From Corynebacterium doosanense CAU 212 = DSM 45436 (GTDB taxonomy: Bacteria > Actinomycetota > Actinomycetes > Mycobacteriales > Mycobacteriaceae): a DNA stretch of 64,000 nt. Positions 34,387 to 45,621 of this stretch are shown here, in pieces. The notes under the pieces are model-generated. The model had not been told where the DNA came from. It made no database searches and was given only the letters and a program-made list of their open reading frames with translations. The stretch covers positions 2,418,001 through 2,482,000 of the forward strand of contig NZ_CP006764.1 of the NCBI RefSeq assembly GCF_000767055.1, written 5' to 3'. Each line of letters opens with the position of its first letter. Within the stretch, counting starts at the first letter, position 1. The translations under genes were made by a program, and so were the position numbers.

Positions 34387-34659
34387 CTAGGCCGCCGGGG
34401 TCTCGGTCGGAGCCGGGGTCTCGGTCGGAGCCGGGGTCTCGGTCGGAGCCGGGGTCTCGGTCTCCTCGGAGGAGCCCTCGTTCTCGTCGGAGGAGAGGGA
34501 GGAGCCCTCACCCTCGGTGGAGGGATCCTGCTCGGAGGAGATGGTCTCCTTGATGCCGGGAAGGTCGAGGGCGGAGGAAGCCTGGTCGACGGCGGTGAGG
34601 CCGCCAAGCAGGGCGGTGATGACGGAGATGACGGTGGTGATGACGGTTGCGATACCCAT
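34387..34659 (-). CDS. Small helix-plus-repeat protein with PTETPA tandem repeats
   Basis: 90 residues: an N-terminal hydrophobic or amphipathic segment (GIATVITTVISVITALLGGL), an acidic Ser/Glu middle (SSLSSDENEGSSEE), and a tail of PAPTET units repeated about four times. The repeats are identical 18-bp units in DNA (34397-34460). There is no cleavable signal peptide, which recalls the short corynebacterial pore peptides, though no PorA or PorH motif was found. A GAAAGG Shine-Dalgarno precedes the ATG, and it has its own terminator, so it is a monocistronic and likely well-expressed gene. Confidence 0.75.
   Translation of the reverse strand: MGIATVITTVISVITALLGGLTAVDQASSALDLPGIKETISSEQDPSTEGEGSSLSSDENEGSSEETETPAPTETPAPTETPAPTETPAA
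34397..34460. repeat. 18-bp tandem repeat, 3.5 copies, coding
   Basis: The unit GGGGTCTCGGTCGGAGCC starts at 34397, 34415 and 34433 with a partial fourth copy to 34460. All copies are identical, so the array is young or homogenised; it encodes the PAPTET repeats at the protein's C-terminus and can change length by slippage. Confidence 0.9.
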
Positions 34660-34886
34660 TATGGAGCCTTTCAGTCGGCACACCCCGACTGTCGGGGCGT
34701 CTGAAAACAAGCATCTCCCGGGCACACCTCGCGGCACAATGTACTTAAGTACCCTCCTACTCCAACCCCGGTTGCAGCGCAGGTCAGAGGCCTCCGAAGG
34801 GCCGATCCTGTGGATAACCCCGCCTGTCCCGCGGCTGTCCACAGGGCCCCGGGCAAAATTTCTCCCCGCGCGCCAGACTTTCGCGC

Positions 34887-35141
34887 ATGAGTTCCTTGTC
34901 CGTCACCACCTCCGCCGTCCCCGACCTCCTCGCCGCCCTGCGCCGGGCTCGACCTCCCGCGATGGAGACACCGCTTATCGACGCTCCCCGCACCCACCTC
35001 GCCCTCAGCACCGCCACCGCCTCCTGGGTGCGCGCAGCCCACCACCACGCCGAGTCCCGGGAGCTCCACTTTTCCGAGGCGCTGCGATTCCTCCACGCGG
35101 TGAGCCGGGCCGACGATCACCTCGCCGGGCGCCTGCGGTGA
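34887..35141 (+). CDS. Small helical protein before a DUF1023 hydrolase, 84 residues
   Basis: The small soluble protein (MSSLSVTTSAVPDLLAALRR at the start, then a His-rich WVRAAHHHAESRE stretch) has no signal peptide. Its stop overlaps the GTG of the hydrolase gene (GTGA), so the two are coupled. CAGACT (34874-34879) is 7 nt before the ATG. In other actinobacteria small helical proteins of ESX type often precede DUF1023 hydrolases, but no WXG motif is present, so that link is only suggestive. Confidence 0.65.
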   Translation: MSSLSVTTSAVPDLLAALRRARPPAMETPLIDAPRTHLALSTATASWVRAAHHHAESRELHFSEALRFLHAVSRADDHLAGRLR

Positions 35142-36292
35142 ACGCGACAACCTTCTTCACCGCCGCCGCGTCCCTGCGTTCGGCGGCGGCCGTGGTCTCC
35201 GACGAGCGCGGTCGGGTCGCGGCGGAGACCCGGGCGCTTGCCGCGGTGGGCACCGGGGAGGCGCTCAGGGTCCTGCAGGAACGACTGCGTCGCCTGGATT
35301 CCCCGCTTGAGCAGCGGGAGACTCAGCTGCGCGGGGTGGCGGAAGTTCTCGAGCAGTCCGGGATCCTCGCCCGCGTCCTGGAGAAGGCGGTGGCAGTCCT
35401 CGAACCGGCCGTCGACTCCTCACCCACCGCCGCCGCCCTGCTCCGGCAACTCGATTCGATGGGCACCGCCCTGGACGTCATGTGCGCCCAGCAGATCTCC
35501 CGACTGTGCGCACCCACCGCTGACCCGGGCGGCCTGGGGTGGGCGGACTACCCTGACCTGGGTGTCGATGACCTGCACGAACTCAATCTGCTCACCGCCC
35601 CGGACACCGTGCGCGTGCTCGCGGCCGCGCACCCCGATCTCCGGATCCTGGAGACCCCGGACGGGGGGTTGGTCGCCGCGGTGGGGGACCTGGAGACCGC
35701 AGATTCCGTGATCACCTACGTCGCCGGCGTCGGCTCCTCCGATCCGACGGGATGGTCGGTTCAGGTGGATCGCACCCGCGACCTGGCCCGGGCCACCGGC
35801 GGCCCGACCGCGGCCGGTGTCCTGTGGCTGGGTTATCCCGCACCGGAATCGCTCGGCCAGGCGCTGCAGCACTCGCCGGCCCGGGCGGCGGGTCAGGAGC
35901 TGGCGGAGTTTCAGGCCGAGTTGGCCAGACGCCGCCCCGACCAGCAACGTTCCGTGCTGGGCTACAGCTACGGTTCGGTCGTCGTCGGCGAGGCAGCCCG
36001 GCGCGGTCTCGACGCAGACGACGTCATCCTGCTGGCCTCACCCGGGGTGGGCGTGGGGTCCGTGGCGGAGATGGAACTCCACGGCGAGAACCCCCGGGTC
36101 CATGTCTTCACCTCCCCCGGCGATCCCATCAGCCTCCTGACGGGGCCGCGGGGCGGGGTTCACGGTGTGGACCCGGGTTCACCCGGTTTTGGTGCCCGGC
36201 CCTGGGATCCGGGTGTCACCGGGGACCACAACAGCTACTTCGACAGCCCCGACTTCCTTGCCGCGGTCGGCGAGGCAGTGCGGGCACCGTGA
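35138..36292 (+). CDS. DUF1023-type alpha/beta hydrolase with helical N-terminus
   Basis: 384 residues: about 150 residues of helical, coiled-coil-like N-terminus (LEQRETQLRGVAEVLEQSG), then the hydrolase domain with VITYVAGVGSSDPTGW, the nucleophile elbow VLGYSYGSVVVGEAA (Ser), SPGDPISLLTGPRGG for the acid and VTGDHNSYFDSPD for the His. The helical half resembles partner-binding domains of WXG100/LXG-type proteins. No secretion signal. Substrate unknown; an esterase or lipase is likely. Confidence 0.8.
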   Translation: MNATTFFTAAASLRSAAAVVSDERGRVAAETRALAAVGTGEALRVLQERLRRLDSPLEQRETQLRGVAEVLEQSGILARVLEKAVAVLEPAVDSSPTAAALLRQLDSMGTALDVMCAQQISRLCAPTADPGGLGWADYPDLGVDDLHELNLLTAPDTVRVLAAAHPDLRILETPDGGLVAAVGDLETADSVITYVAGVGSSDPTGWSVQVDRTRDLARATGGPTAAGVLWLGYPAPESLGQALQHSPARAAGQELAEFQAELARRRPDQQRSVLGYSYGSVVVGEAARRGLDADDVILLASPGVGVGSVAEMELHGENPRVHVFTSPGDPISLLTGPRGGVHGVDPGSPGFGARPWDPGVTGDHNSYFDSPDFLAAVGEAVRAP

Positions 36293-36312
36293 TCCCTGGC
36301 ACCGTGACCCGG

Positions 36313-37833
36313 TCAGAACAGGCCGGTCGGCTTCTCCGCGTAGGAGATCAGCAGGTTCTTGGTCTGCTGGTAGTGCGCGAGCATCATGAGATGGTTCTCC
36401 CGGCCGATCCCGGATTCCTTGTACCCGCCGAACGCCGCGTGGGCCGGGTAGGCGTGATAGTTGTTGATCCACACCCGACCGGCCTGGATGTCGCGACCGG
36501 CGCGGTAGCAGGTGTTGGCGCTGCGTGCCCACACTCCGGCGCCCAGGCCGTAGTCGGTGTCGTTGGCGATCTTGATGGCCTCGTCGTAGTCCGAGAACGT
36601 CGCCACCGAGAGCACCGGGCCGAAGATCTCCTCCCGGAAGATGCGCATGTCGTTGGTGCCCTTGAACACGGTCGGCTCGATGTAGAAGCCGCCGTTGAGG
36701 CCGTCGATCTGGTTGATGTGACCGCCGGTGAGGGTCTCCGCGCCCTCCTTCGGGCCGATCTCCAGGTAGTCCGTGATCTTGTCCATCTGCTCCTGGCTCG
36801 CCTGCGCGCCCATGGCGACATCGGTGTCCAGGGGGTTTCCGGTCTTGATCTTCTTCACCCGGGCGACGGCGAGCTCGAGGAACTCGTCGGCGATGGACTC
36901 GTGCACCAGTGCGCGCGACGGACAGGTGCACACCTCACCCTGGTTGAGGGCGAACATGGCGAATCCCTCGACGGCCTTCTCGCGGAAGCTGTCGTCCGCG
37001 TCCATGATGTCCGGGAAGAAGATGGACGGCGACTTTCCGCCCAGCTCCAGCGTGACGGGGATGATCTTGTCGGAGGCGGCTTTGTTGATGATCTTGCCCA
37101 CGGCGGTCGAGCCGGTGAAGGCGATCTTCTTGATCCGGTCCGAGCCGGACAGGGCTACGCCGGCCTCCTCGCCGAGACCGTTGACGATGTTGAGCACGCC
37201 GGCGGGCAGCAGGTCCTCGATGAGCGTGATCAGGTAGAGCAGCGAGGCCGGGGTCTGCTCGGCGGGTTTGAGCACGATGCAGTTTCCCGCGGCCAGCGCC
37301 GGGGCGATCTTCCACGCCGCCATGAGGATGGGGAAGTTCCAGGGGATGATCTGGCCCACGACGCCGAGCGGCTCGTTGAAGTGGTAGGCGACGGTGTCGT
37401 CGTCGAGCTGCGAGAGACGTCCCTCCTGCGCGCGGATGGCCCCGGCGAAGTAGCGGAAGTGGTCGGCGGCCAGGGGGATGTCCGCGGCCAGGGTCTCGCG
37501 CACCGCCTTGCCGTTCTCCCACGTCTCGGCGACGGCGAGCTTCTCCAGGTTCTCCTCGATGCGGTCACCGATGCGGTGCAGCACGAGGGCACGCTCTGCG
37601 GCGGAGGTCTTTCCCCAGGACTCGGCGGCATCCCACGCGGCGTCGAGAGCCTTCTCGACGTCCGCTTCCTGCGACCTGGCAACCTGGCAGAAGACCTCGC
37701 CGGTGACGGAGGTGACGTTGTCCATGTACTGGCCGTCGACGGGCGGGACCCACTGTCCGCCGATGAAGTTGTCGTAGCGCTTCTCGTAGCTCATCACCGA
37801 GCCGTCGGTGCCGGGGTTTGCGTAGATCGTCAT
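36313..37833 (-). CDS. ald: Aldehyde dehydrogenase (acetaldehyde type)
   Basis: Oxidises acetaldehyde to acetate with NAD(P). The 506 residues match the Ald protein encoded next to hspR in C. glutamicum. It has the NAD-binding FTGSTAVGK segment, the catalytic Glu in LELGGKSPS and Cys in [24 protein letters not shown] is the substrate-channel part. The ATG at 37833 gives this exact length. Downstream of hspR on the same strand with its own promoter (37898-37927) in the 104-bp gap. Confidence 0.93.
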   Translation of the reverse strand: MTIYANPGTDGSVMSYEKRYDNFIGGQWVPPVDGQYMDNVTSVTGEVFCQVARSQEADVEKALDAAWDAAESWGKTSAAERALVLHRIGDRIEENLEKLAVAETWENGKAVRETLAADIPLAADHFRYFAGAIRAQEGRLSQLDDDTVAYHFNEPLGVVGQIIPWNFPILMAAWKIAPALAAGNCIVLKPAEQTPASLLYLITLIEDLLPAGVLNIVNGLGEEAGVALSGSDRIKKIAFTGSTAVGKIINKAASDKIIPVTLELGGKSPSIFFPDIMDADDSFREKAVEGFAMFALNQGEVCTCPSRALVHESIADEFLELAVARVKKIKTGNPLDTDVAMGAQASQEQMDKITDYLEIGPKEGAETLTGGHINQIDGLNGGFYIEPTVFKGTNDMRIFREEIFGPVLSVATFSDYDEAIKIANDTDYGLGAGVWARSANTCYRAGRDIQAGRVWINNYHAYPAHAAFGGYKESGIGRENHLMMLAHYQQTKNLLISYAEKPTGLF

Positions 37834-37897
37834 GGGGTTCAGGGGACCTTTCGTCAATCACAGGTGCCGGTGGCCGATCGACCACGGGATCCCTGTC

Positions 37898-37927
37898 ATT
37901 TTGCACCCCTAATCACTCCCCTGTCAA
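37898..37927 (-). promoter_or_regulatory. Promoter of ald
   Basis: On the minus strand -35 TTGACA (37922-37927), 18-bp spacer, -10 CAAAAT (37898-37903) preceded by TG-like context. It lies in the gap between hspR and ald and would let ald be expressed apart from the chaperone operon. Confidence 0.55.
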
Positions 37928-37937
37928 GGGTCCCCGC

Positions 37938-38372
37938 CTAGGACGCGCCCCGTCGACGGCGGTTCCACATGACCACGGCGGTGGAGCGTGGCACGTGGAC
38001 GAGCTCCCGCCCGGCACTCCGGTTACCTGCCGCGGCACGCGCCTCGTCGAGTTCCGCGCGGACTGCTGCCAGCTCGTCGCGAAACCGGTCGTTCTCCTTG
38101 CCCAGCCGGATGATCTCCTTGATGCCCGCGAGGTTGACCCCCTCCTCCTGGCTCAGGCGCTGGATCTCCCGGAGCTGATCCACGTCGCGGTGGCTGTAGC
38201 GCCGCCCGCCGCCGGACGAGCGCTGCGGGGTGACCAGACCGATGCGGTCGTAAGTGCGCAGCGTCTGGGCGTGCATCCCCGTCAGCTCAGCGGCCACGGA
38301 GATGACATAGACCTCGCCCATCTCGGCCTCGACGGCGCTGTCCGGCAGGGCAGACTTCTCTGCTCCGCTCAT
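37938..38372 (-). CDS. hspR: HspR heat-shock repressor (MerR family)
   Basis: 144 residues with a MerR-type winged helix: YVISVAAELTGMHAQTLRTY, then DRIGLVTPQRSSGGGRRYS and the coiled coil after KEIIRLGKEN. HspR binds HAIR operators and, with DnaK as corepressor, shuts the chaperone operon, of which it is the last gene. Three HAIR boxes lie before dnaK and one before clpB in this window. The 45-bp gap after dnaJ contains a small hairpin. Confidence 0.95.
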   Translation of the reverse strand: MSGAEKSALPDSAVEAEMGEVYVISVAAELTGMHAQTLRTYDRIGLVTPQRSSGGGRRYSHRDVDQLREIQRLSQEEGVNLAGIKEIIRLGKENDRFRDELAAVRAELDEARAAAGNRSAGRELVHVPRSTAVVMWNRRRRGAS

Positions 38373-38417
38373 GGTCTCACTTCCTCGTTAGGGTCACCCC
38401 CGAAGGGTGACGGTGGC

Positions 38418-39617
38418 TCAGTTTCCCGCCCAACCCGAGCGCGGGTTGAATCCCGAATCGCGCTCGGCCTGGGCATAGGTGCGCAGGGCGGAGGTAGCGG
38501 CGTCGTCCAGCTTCCCGGGGACCTTGACCTGGACGGTGACCAGGAGATCGCCGGCCTCGCCGCCGCGCTTGGGGATGCCCCGGCCGCGGACGCGGAGGGT
38601 CCGGCCGTCCGGTGTTCCCGCGGGCACCTTGACCTTCACGGGGTTGTCCAGGGTCGGCACGGTCACGGTGTCGCCGAGGGCGAGCTCCGCGAAGGACACC
38701 GGGACGACGACCTCGAGGTCGTCACCGCTGCGGGAGAAGACGTCGTCGGGACGCACGTTGACGTTGACGAACAGGTCGCCCGCCGGGGTGCCGTTCGGAC
38801 CCGCCTCCCCCTGGCCCGCGAGGCGCACCTTCTGGCCGTCGATGACACCGGCCGGGATGCGCACGGTGATCGTCCGGCGACGATGCACGGTTCCCCGCCC
38901 GTTGCAGGTCGCGCAGGGATCAGGGATGTGCTGGCCGGTCCCGCCGCAGGTGGTGCAGGGCTGGGACATGCCGAACGCCCCGCGCTGCTCGGAGACGAAA
39001 CCCGTGCCGGAACACGTCGAGCACGTAGTGGTCTTACCCGACTTCGAGCCGGATCCGTGGCACGTGGTGCACGGCGCCTCCCCGCTGAGTTCTAGCGGGA
39101 TCGTCGTTCCCTTGGCGGCTTCCTTGAAGTCGAGGGTGATGTCGGTTTCGACGTCCGCCCCCCGCGTCGGCCGAGCTGCGCGGCCAGGACCGCCGCCGCG
39201 GTTGAAAATGCCACCGAAGATATCGTTAATGCCGCCGTCTTGAGAAAATCCCCCACGCGATCCTCCGAAGATGTCGGAGAAGTCGGCGTCGGTCTGCGGC
39301 CCGGGCCGGGACGACGACCGAAACCCGCCGGGAAAGCCGGCGCCTCCACTTCCACCGAAGCCGCCGAATCCTCCACCGCGGAGCATGGCCTTCAGCTGGT
39401 CGTATTCCTTGCGCTTCTTGTCGTCGCTGAGGACGTCGTAGGCGGAAGCGGCTTTCTTGAAACGGTTTTCTGCGGCGGTGTCACCGGGATTGTTGTCCGG
39501 GTGATTCTCGCGGGCGAGCTTGCGGTAGGCCTTCTTGATGTCCTCCGCGGACGCCGATGAGGCGACGCCCAGGTCACCGTAGAAGTCCTTGTCTGCCCAT
39601 TCACTAGGTGCGTTCAC
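38418..39617 (-). CDS. dnaJ: Chaperone DnaJ
   Basis: Co-chaperone that delivers substrates to DnaK and stimulates its ATPase. In 399 residues: a J domain with [12 protein letters not shown] (HPD at residues about 39-41), a Gly/Phe-rich region with several GGFGG-like units, four CxxCxGxG zinc repeats ([32 protein letters not shown]), and C-terminal substrate domains. The GTG at 39617 follows AAGGAGGGG. Separated from grpE by 235 bp with a hairpin and an AT-rich patch. Confidence 0.97.
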   Translation of the reverse strand: MNAPSEWADKDFYGDLGVASSASAEDIKKAYRKLARENHPDNNPGDTAAENRFKKAASAYDVLSDDKKRKEYDQLKAMLRGGGFGGFGGSGGAGFPGGFRSSSRPGPQTDADFSDIFGGSRGGFSQDGGINDIFGGIFNRGGGPGRAARPTRGADVETDITLDFKEAAKGTTIPLELSGEAPCTTCHGSGSKSGKTTTCSTCSGTGFVSEQRGAFGMSQPCTTCGGTGQHIPDPCATCNGRGTVHRRRTITVRIPAGVIDGQKVRLAGQGEAGPNGTPAGDLFVNVNVRPDDVFSRSGDDLEVVVPVSFAELALGDTVTVPTLDNPVKVKVPAGTPDGRTLRVRGRGIPKRGGEAGDLLVTVQVKVPGKLDDAATSALRTYAQAERDSGFNPRSGWAGN

Positions 39618-39729
39618 TGGGCATCCCCTCCTTTCAGTCTTATGGGGTGTACTGCTGAATAAAGTTTGTTGGTCGCGTCAAAAATAAATATATCCAAGAA
39701 AAGCGGCGGCCCACCGGGGATCCGAGGGC

Positions 39730-39775
39730 CGTCGCCCCGAGGCGGCGAACACTGCTTCGCCTCCCCGGGGCGACG
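39730..39775. other. Hairpin in the grpE-dnaJ gap
   Basis: Left arm CGTCGCCCC plus GAGGCG (39730-39744) pairs with CGCCTC and GGGGCGACG (39758-39775), with a three-base bulge and a 13-base loop. It is followed on the minus strand by an AT-rich tract near 39660-39700. It may reduce read-through from grpE or mark RNA processing between the two coding parts. Confidence 0.6.
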
Positions 39776-39852
39776 ACCGCACCTTTCCTCGTGCGCCGCC
39801 GCCGCTGGGCCGGAGCTCACCACGAACTGACCGGTGAGCTACCTGCCCGCTG

Positions 39853-40592
39853 CTAACTGCCGGACTGCTCGCCGTCGGCGATGATCACCATCGCCGTGCG
39901 CACGACGCGGTCGCCGACTCGGTAGCCCTTGCGCAGGACCGTGCCCACGGCCTGCGGGCCACCGGAGGAGAGATCCTGCACGGCCTCGTGGATCTCCGGG
40001 TCAAAGGCCTCCCCCTCGGTGCCGAAGCTCTCGAGCTTCTGCCCCTGCAGGATGGTGGCGAGCTTGTCGCCGAAGGTCTTCAGCGGCCCCTCCTCCAGAT
40101 CGCCGTGCTGACGCGCGAGATCCAGATCGTCGAGGATGGGGATCAGCTGCACCATGACCGAGGCCTTGGTGTTGTTGATGACGGATTCCCGCTCACGCTC
40201 GGTGCGGCGCCGGTAGTTGGCGTATTCCGCACTGACCCGCTTGAGGTCGTCCGTGCACTCGGCCAGCTGGGTCTCCAGGTCGGCGGTGGAGTCGGCCGGC
40301 AGCTGCTCGTCCGCGGCCGCGAGGACCTCGTCGGCCTTGGCGTCGGCCAGGGCTTCGGCGGTCTCGTCGGTGGTCGCCTCGGCAGCCAGCACCTCGTCCT
40401 CGTCCGCCCCGACCGAGGGGACGGTGTCGTCCTCGGAGAGGTAGGAGGGGTCGGGGCTGGTGGTCAGCAGGTCGTCGTCTTCGTCGACGCCCTGGGCCTC
40501 AGCAACCTCCGCGGCGAGGGTCTCCGCCTCGTCGGGGCTGATGTTCTGCTCGTCCGTGTAGTCCGGGTCGCCCGGGTTGGCGGGGTTAGTCA

Positions 40593-40593
<1 letters not shown>
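39853..40593 (-). CDS. grpE: Nucleotide exchange factor GrpE
   Basis: Releases ADP from DnaK. 246 residues; the first 110 are a very acidic extension ([20 protein letters not shown]), then the long helix with [10 protein letters not shown] and the C-terminal beta domain ([11 protein letters not shown] and [11 protein letters not shown]). The GTG at 40593 shares a base with the dnaK stop (TAGTG), so translation is coupled. The acidic N-terminus is longer than in E. coli, as usual in corynebacteria. Confidence 0.95.
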
Positions 40594-42452
<1,859 letters not shown>

Positions 42453-42500
42453 GATGGTTCCTCCTGTGTGGTGGGGTGTTCTCTATTGCTGTTTGTCGGG

Positions 42501-42519
42501 TTGAGACGTTCACACTCAA
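42501..42519 (-). promoter_or_regulatory. HAIR-type HspR operator 1 before dnaK
   Basis: TTGAGA, seven bases, ACTCAA: one mismatch from the HAIR arm consensus. It lies about 50 bp upstream of the dnaK start. Confidence 0.65.
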
Positions 42520-42546
42520 CTTTCCCGAGCCACTCTAGCAAAGACT

Positions 42547-42567
42547 CTTGAGTGGGTGCGACTCAAT
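42547..42567 (-). promoter_or_regulatory. HAIR-type HspR operator 2 before dnaK
   Basis: CTTGAGT at 42547-42553, seven bases, ACTCAAT at 42561-42567: almost the perfect HAIR consensus, about 95 bp before dnaK. Confidence 0.85.
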
Positions 42568-42674
42568 CTCACATCCACTACAACGAACTTCCCGCAGGTT
42601 TGTTCCCGACTCGCGCAACTTTTCCCATATCTGCAGGTAACAACGTCGCAAAGCCTCCCGACGATCCGTCCACC

Positions 42675-42695
42675 CTTGAGTGAACTTCGCTCAAC
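42675..42695. promoter_or_regulatory. HAIR-type HspR operator 3, in the dnaK/permease divergent gap
   Basis: CTTGAGT at 42675-42681, seven bases, GCTCAAC. It lies 222 bp from dnaK but only 63 bp from the start of the divergent AI-2E permease, so it could act on either. Confidence 0.7.
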
Positions 42696-42757
42696 TTTGT
42701 CTAATCCCCCGGTCGCACTACCACATCCCGGCACTCGGTGGCATACTTTTTCTTCTC

Positions 42758-44275
42758 ATGACTATCAACAACTCCCCCACGCCGCCCGAGCGCGCGTCCT
42801 CCGGAGCGGGCGCCTCGGCCCGCCGGGACCCCGCATCCGCCCGAGACTTCGCCGACACCATTCCCGACGCTGTGGAGGGCCGCTCCGAGCTGGCTCAGCC
42901 GCAGGCCCACCCCAAGGAACCGGCCGTCCACGCCGCCGACGAGAAGTACGACCGCTCCGCGATCCTCGGCCACGACGGCCGCGTGATCGCCGGGTGGGCG
43001 CTGCGCTTCATCGTCATCATCGCCGCGCTCTACCTGCTGGGGCGCCTGCTCGGCGCCGTGTGGGTCGGCCTCTTCCCGGTGATCCTCGCCATCCTCCTGG
43101 CCACGGTGCTGTGGCCCGCGACCCGATTCCTCCGCAACCACGGCTTCCCCGCGGCGCTGGCGTCGATCCTCACGCTGATCGTGTCCTTCGGCGCGATCGT
43201 CGGCATCTTCGCCGCGATGGCACCGACGGTGCGTTCGCAGGGCTCCCAGCTCATCGATCAGGCCCGCGCCGGTACCAACCAGATCGTGGCGTGGCTGCAG
43301 GACGGCCCGCTCAACCTCGATCTCGGGAGGTTCAACCTCGACGAGCTGATCAACAACGCCACCAACTTCCTGCGGGACCAGTCCGGCAACATCGCCACGG
43401 GTGTGTTCACCGGCCTGTCGGCGGCGACGTCGATCCTGGTCACGCTGTTCGTCACTTTTGTCATCACGTTCTTCATCCTCAAGGACGGCGACAAGTTCCT
43501 GCCCATGCTGCGCAAGTACACCGGCGCGAACGCCGGCTGGCACCTCTCCGAGGTGCTCACCCGCACCTGGCAGACGCTGTCCGGCTTCATCCAGACCCAG
43601 GCCCTCGTCTCGGCCATCGACGCCTTCTTCATCGGCCTCGGCCTGGTCATCCTGCAGGTTCCCATTGCGCTGATCCTGGCCACCGTCACCTTCTTCGCGG
43701 GCTTCATCCCCATCGTCGGCGCCGTGACCGCCGGTGCACTGGCCGTCATCATCGCGCTGGTCACGCAGGGTGTCACCAACGCGCTCATCGTGCTGGCCAT
43801 CATCCTCGCGGTGCAGCAGCTCGAGGGCAACATCCTCCAGCCGGTGCTGCAGTCGAAGGCCATGAACCTGCACGCCGCCGTGGTGCTGCTCTCCGTGACC
43901 GTCGGCTCCACCCTCTTCGGCATCGCCGGCGCCTTCCTCGCCGTACCGATCGCCGCCACCCTCGCCGTGTGGATCCGCTACCACTCCGAGATGGTTTCGC
44001 TGCGCGCCGGTGAGATCACCGTCGATGACATCGAGATCGCCACCGCCAAGGGCCAGACCCTCACCTCCCGCGAGGCCTTCAACGCCGTGCGCGACCACCT
44101 CAAGCAGATCGCCGTGCGCCGCCGCCCCGCGGGTTCGACGGCCGCGAGCAAGGTGAAGGAGCCGGCTGTCGCCCGGGTCGCCGCAGAGCCGGACAAGGTC
44201 CAGGATCCGCATGGCCCGGACGGTTCCGGCGAGTGGCTGGACCAGCCCTACGACAAGGGTTCGGCTACGAAGTAG
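42758..44275 (+). CDS. AI-2E family (PerM-like) permease
   Basis: 505 residues with an N-terminal disordered part of about 65 residues, then about eight membrane segments. Family features include VGLFPVILAILLATVLWP near the start, FVITFFILKDGDKFLPML, and the ending VVLLSVTVGSTLFGIAGAFLAVP region with ILQPVLQSKAMNLHA. Such permeases export small molecules or act in ion exchange; the substrate is unclear. A TACTTT box is 8 nt before the ATG. Divergent from dnaK and possibly also under HspR through HAIR 3. Confidence 0.88.
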   Translation: MTINNSPTPPERASSGAGASARRDPASARDFADTIPDAVEGRSELAQPQAHPKEPAVHAADEKYDRSAILGHDGRVIAGWALRFIVIIAALYLLGRLLGAVWVGLFPVILAILLATVLWPATRFLRNHGFPAALASILTLIVSFGAIVGIFAAMAPTVRSQGSQLIDQARAGTNQIVAWLQDGPLNLDLGRFNLDELINNATNFLRDQSGNIATGVFTGLSAATSILVTLFVTFVITFFILKDGDKFLPMLRKYTGANAGWHLSEVLTRTWQTLSGFIQTQALVSAIDAFFIGLGLVILQVPIALILATVTFFAGFIPIVGAVTAGALAVIIALVTQGVTNALIVLAIILAVQQLEGNILQPVLQSKAMNLHAAVVLLSVTVGSTLFGIAGAFLAVPIAATLAVWIRYHSEMVSLRAGEITVDDIEIATAKGQTLTSREAFNAVRDHLKQIAVRRRPAGSTAASKVKEPAVARVAAEPDKVQDPHGPDGSGEWLDQPYDKGSATK

Positions 44276-45614
44276 CCCGCTCGACACGCACCTCTCCCCC
44301 GGCGCGCTCGAACTCCTCGCGCGCCGCGAGCAGCAGCCGCGGGTCTGACACCAGGTCGATGATGACCTGGGCCAGGCCCGCGGTTGCGTCGTTGAGGCCC
44401 CTGATCCCGTCCTCTGAGCCGGCCCACCGAGCAAACTCCTCGGTGTGCAGGGCGACCCCTTCCGGCGCGATCTTCACCATCGGGTGGATCGCGGGCACGA
44501 GGTGGGAGACGTTACCGAAGTCCGTCGACGCGGCCAGCGATTCCGGTACCACCCCGGCGGGAAGCGCCCGGCGCCCGCGGGCGGACTGGGTCACGGCCCA
44601 GCGCACGGCCATGGTCTCGTTGTTGCGGACCGGCAGGCTCATCGGATGGGTGTCCCACGTCTTGTCCACGGACACACCGGCCATGAGGGCGGCTCCGTCG
44701 AGGACGTCGTCGATACGCGAGGAAAGATCCATCAGCGTCGCTGTCAGCGACGAGCGGACGTAGATGTCCATGCGGGCCTCGCCGGGGATGACGCTGGGGC
44801 GGCGGCCGCCGTCGGTGATGACGGCGTGGAGGCGGTCAGACGGTGGCATCTGTTGCCGCAGGAGCCCCATGCCCTGGTAGGCCAGGGTCGCGGCGTCGAG
44901 AGCGTTGCGACCCATGAAGGGCTGCGACGACGCGTGCGCGGCCACTCCGCGAAACGTCACGGACAGCGTGCGGCGGCCGACCCAGGCGTGGGAGGCGATG
45001 TCGAAGCTGAAGGGGTGGATCATCACGGCCGCGTCGACGCCGTCAAGCATGCCCCCGCGGATCATGTACTCCTTGCCGGAGTGCCCCTCCTCCGCGGGCG
45101 TGCCCAGGAACACCACCCGCGCGTCCGTGTCCCCGAGTGCGGCGGTGGCGGCCAGGAACGCGCCGACCCCGGAGGCCGCGATGATGTTGTGCCCGCAGGC
45201 GTGCCCGATGCCCGGCAGCGCGTCGTACTCGCTCATCACGGCGATGGTGGGGTGCGTCGCGGGATCGAAACCCTCGGACACCCGCTCGGCGCGCAGCGCG
45301 GTCTCGACCCCGTGGGCGCCGCGCTCCACGGCGAAACCACGCTTCTCGACGACCCGTGCCAGCGCCTCCGCCGACCGGCGCTCCTCGAACGCGAGCTCGG
45401 GGTGCGCGTGCAGGTCCAGCGCCAGGTCCCGCAGCTCCTCCGCGATCTCCTCGGCGGCCCGCGTCGTGTTCGACCACAGGTGGGACTGGCCGGGATAGTC
45501 CTCCGGGGTCCCGGAGGGCGGGGTCTCCGCCCTGGCCATGCGTTCGTGGATAGCGTGGTTGGTGGCGTCGAGAAACGCCGAGGAGGGGGTCAGGCTGCGC
45601 GGGGTGTGCGCCAT
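44265..45614 (-). CDS. M20-family amidohydrolase (AbgB-like)
   Basis: 449 residues of the M20D amidohydrolase type: LHAHPELAFEERRSAEAL, GIGHACGHNIIAAS, FLGTPAEEGHSGKEYM (metal ligands) and the late AASTDFGNVSHLVPAIHP. It sits 8 bp behind an AbgT-type transporter and so probably hydrolyses aminobenzoyl-glutamate or a related N-acyl amino acid taken up by it. Stop overlaps the convergent AI-2E stop region by about 10 bp. Confidence 0.85.
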   Translation of the reverse strand: MAHTPRSLTPSSAFLDATNHAIHERMARAETPPSGTPEDYPGQSHLWSNTTRAAEEIAEELRDLALDLHAHPELAFEERRSAEALARVVEKRGFAVERGAHGVETALRAERVSEGFDPATHPTIAVMSEYDALPGIGHACGHNIIAASGVGAFLAATAALGDTDARVVFLGTPAEEGHSGKEYMIRGGMLDGVDAAVMIHPFSFDIASHAWVGRRTLSVTFRGVAAHASSQPFMGRNALDAATLAYQGMGLLRQQMPPSDRLHAVITDGGRRPSVIPGEARMDIYVRSSLTATLMDLSSRIDDVLDGAALMAGVSVDKTWDTHPMSLPVRNNETMAVRWAVTQSARGRRALPAGVVPESLAASTDFGNVSHLVPAIHPMVKIAPEGVALHTEEFARWAGSEDGIRGLNDATAGLAQVIIDLVSDPRLLLAAREEFERAGGEVRVERATS

Positions 45615-45621
45615 GGAGCTC

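Noticed and set aside
35752-37941. A 729-residue plus-strand frame across the DUF1023 gene end and ald
   Set aside because: It spans two real genes on other frames and has repeated V/G/D shadow composition.
39614-39823. A 69-residue open frame in the grpE-dnaJ gap
   Set aside because: It has no ribosome site or conserved pattern and covers the hairpin and AT-rich control region.
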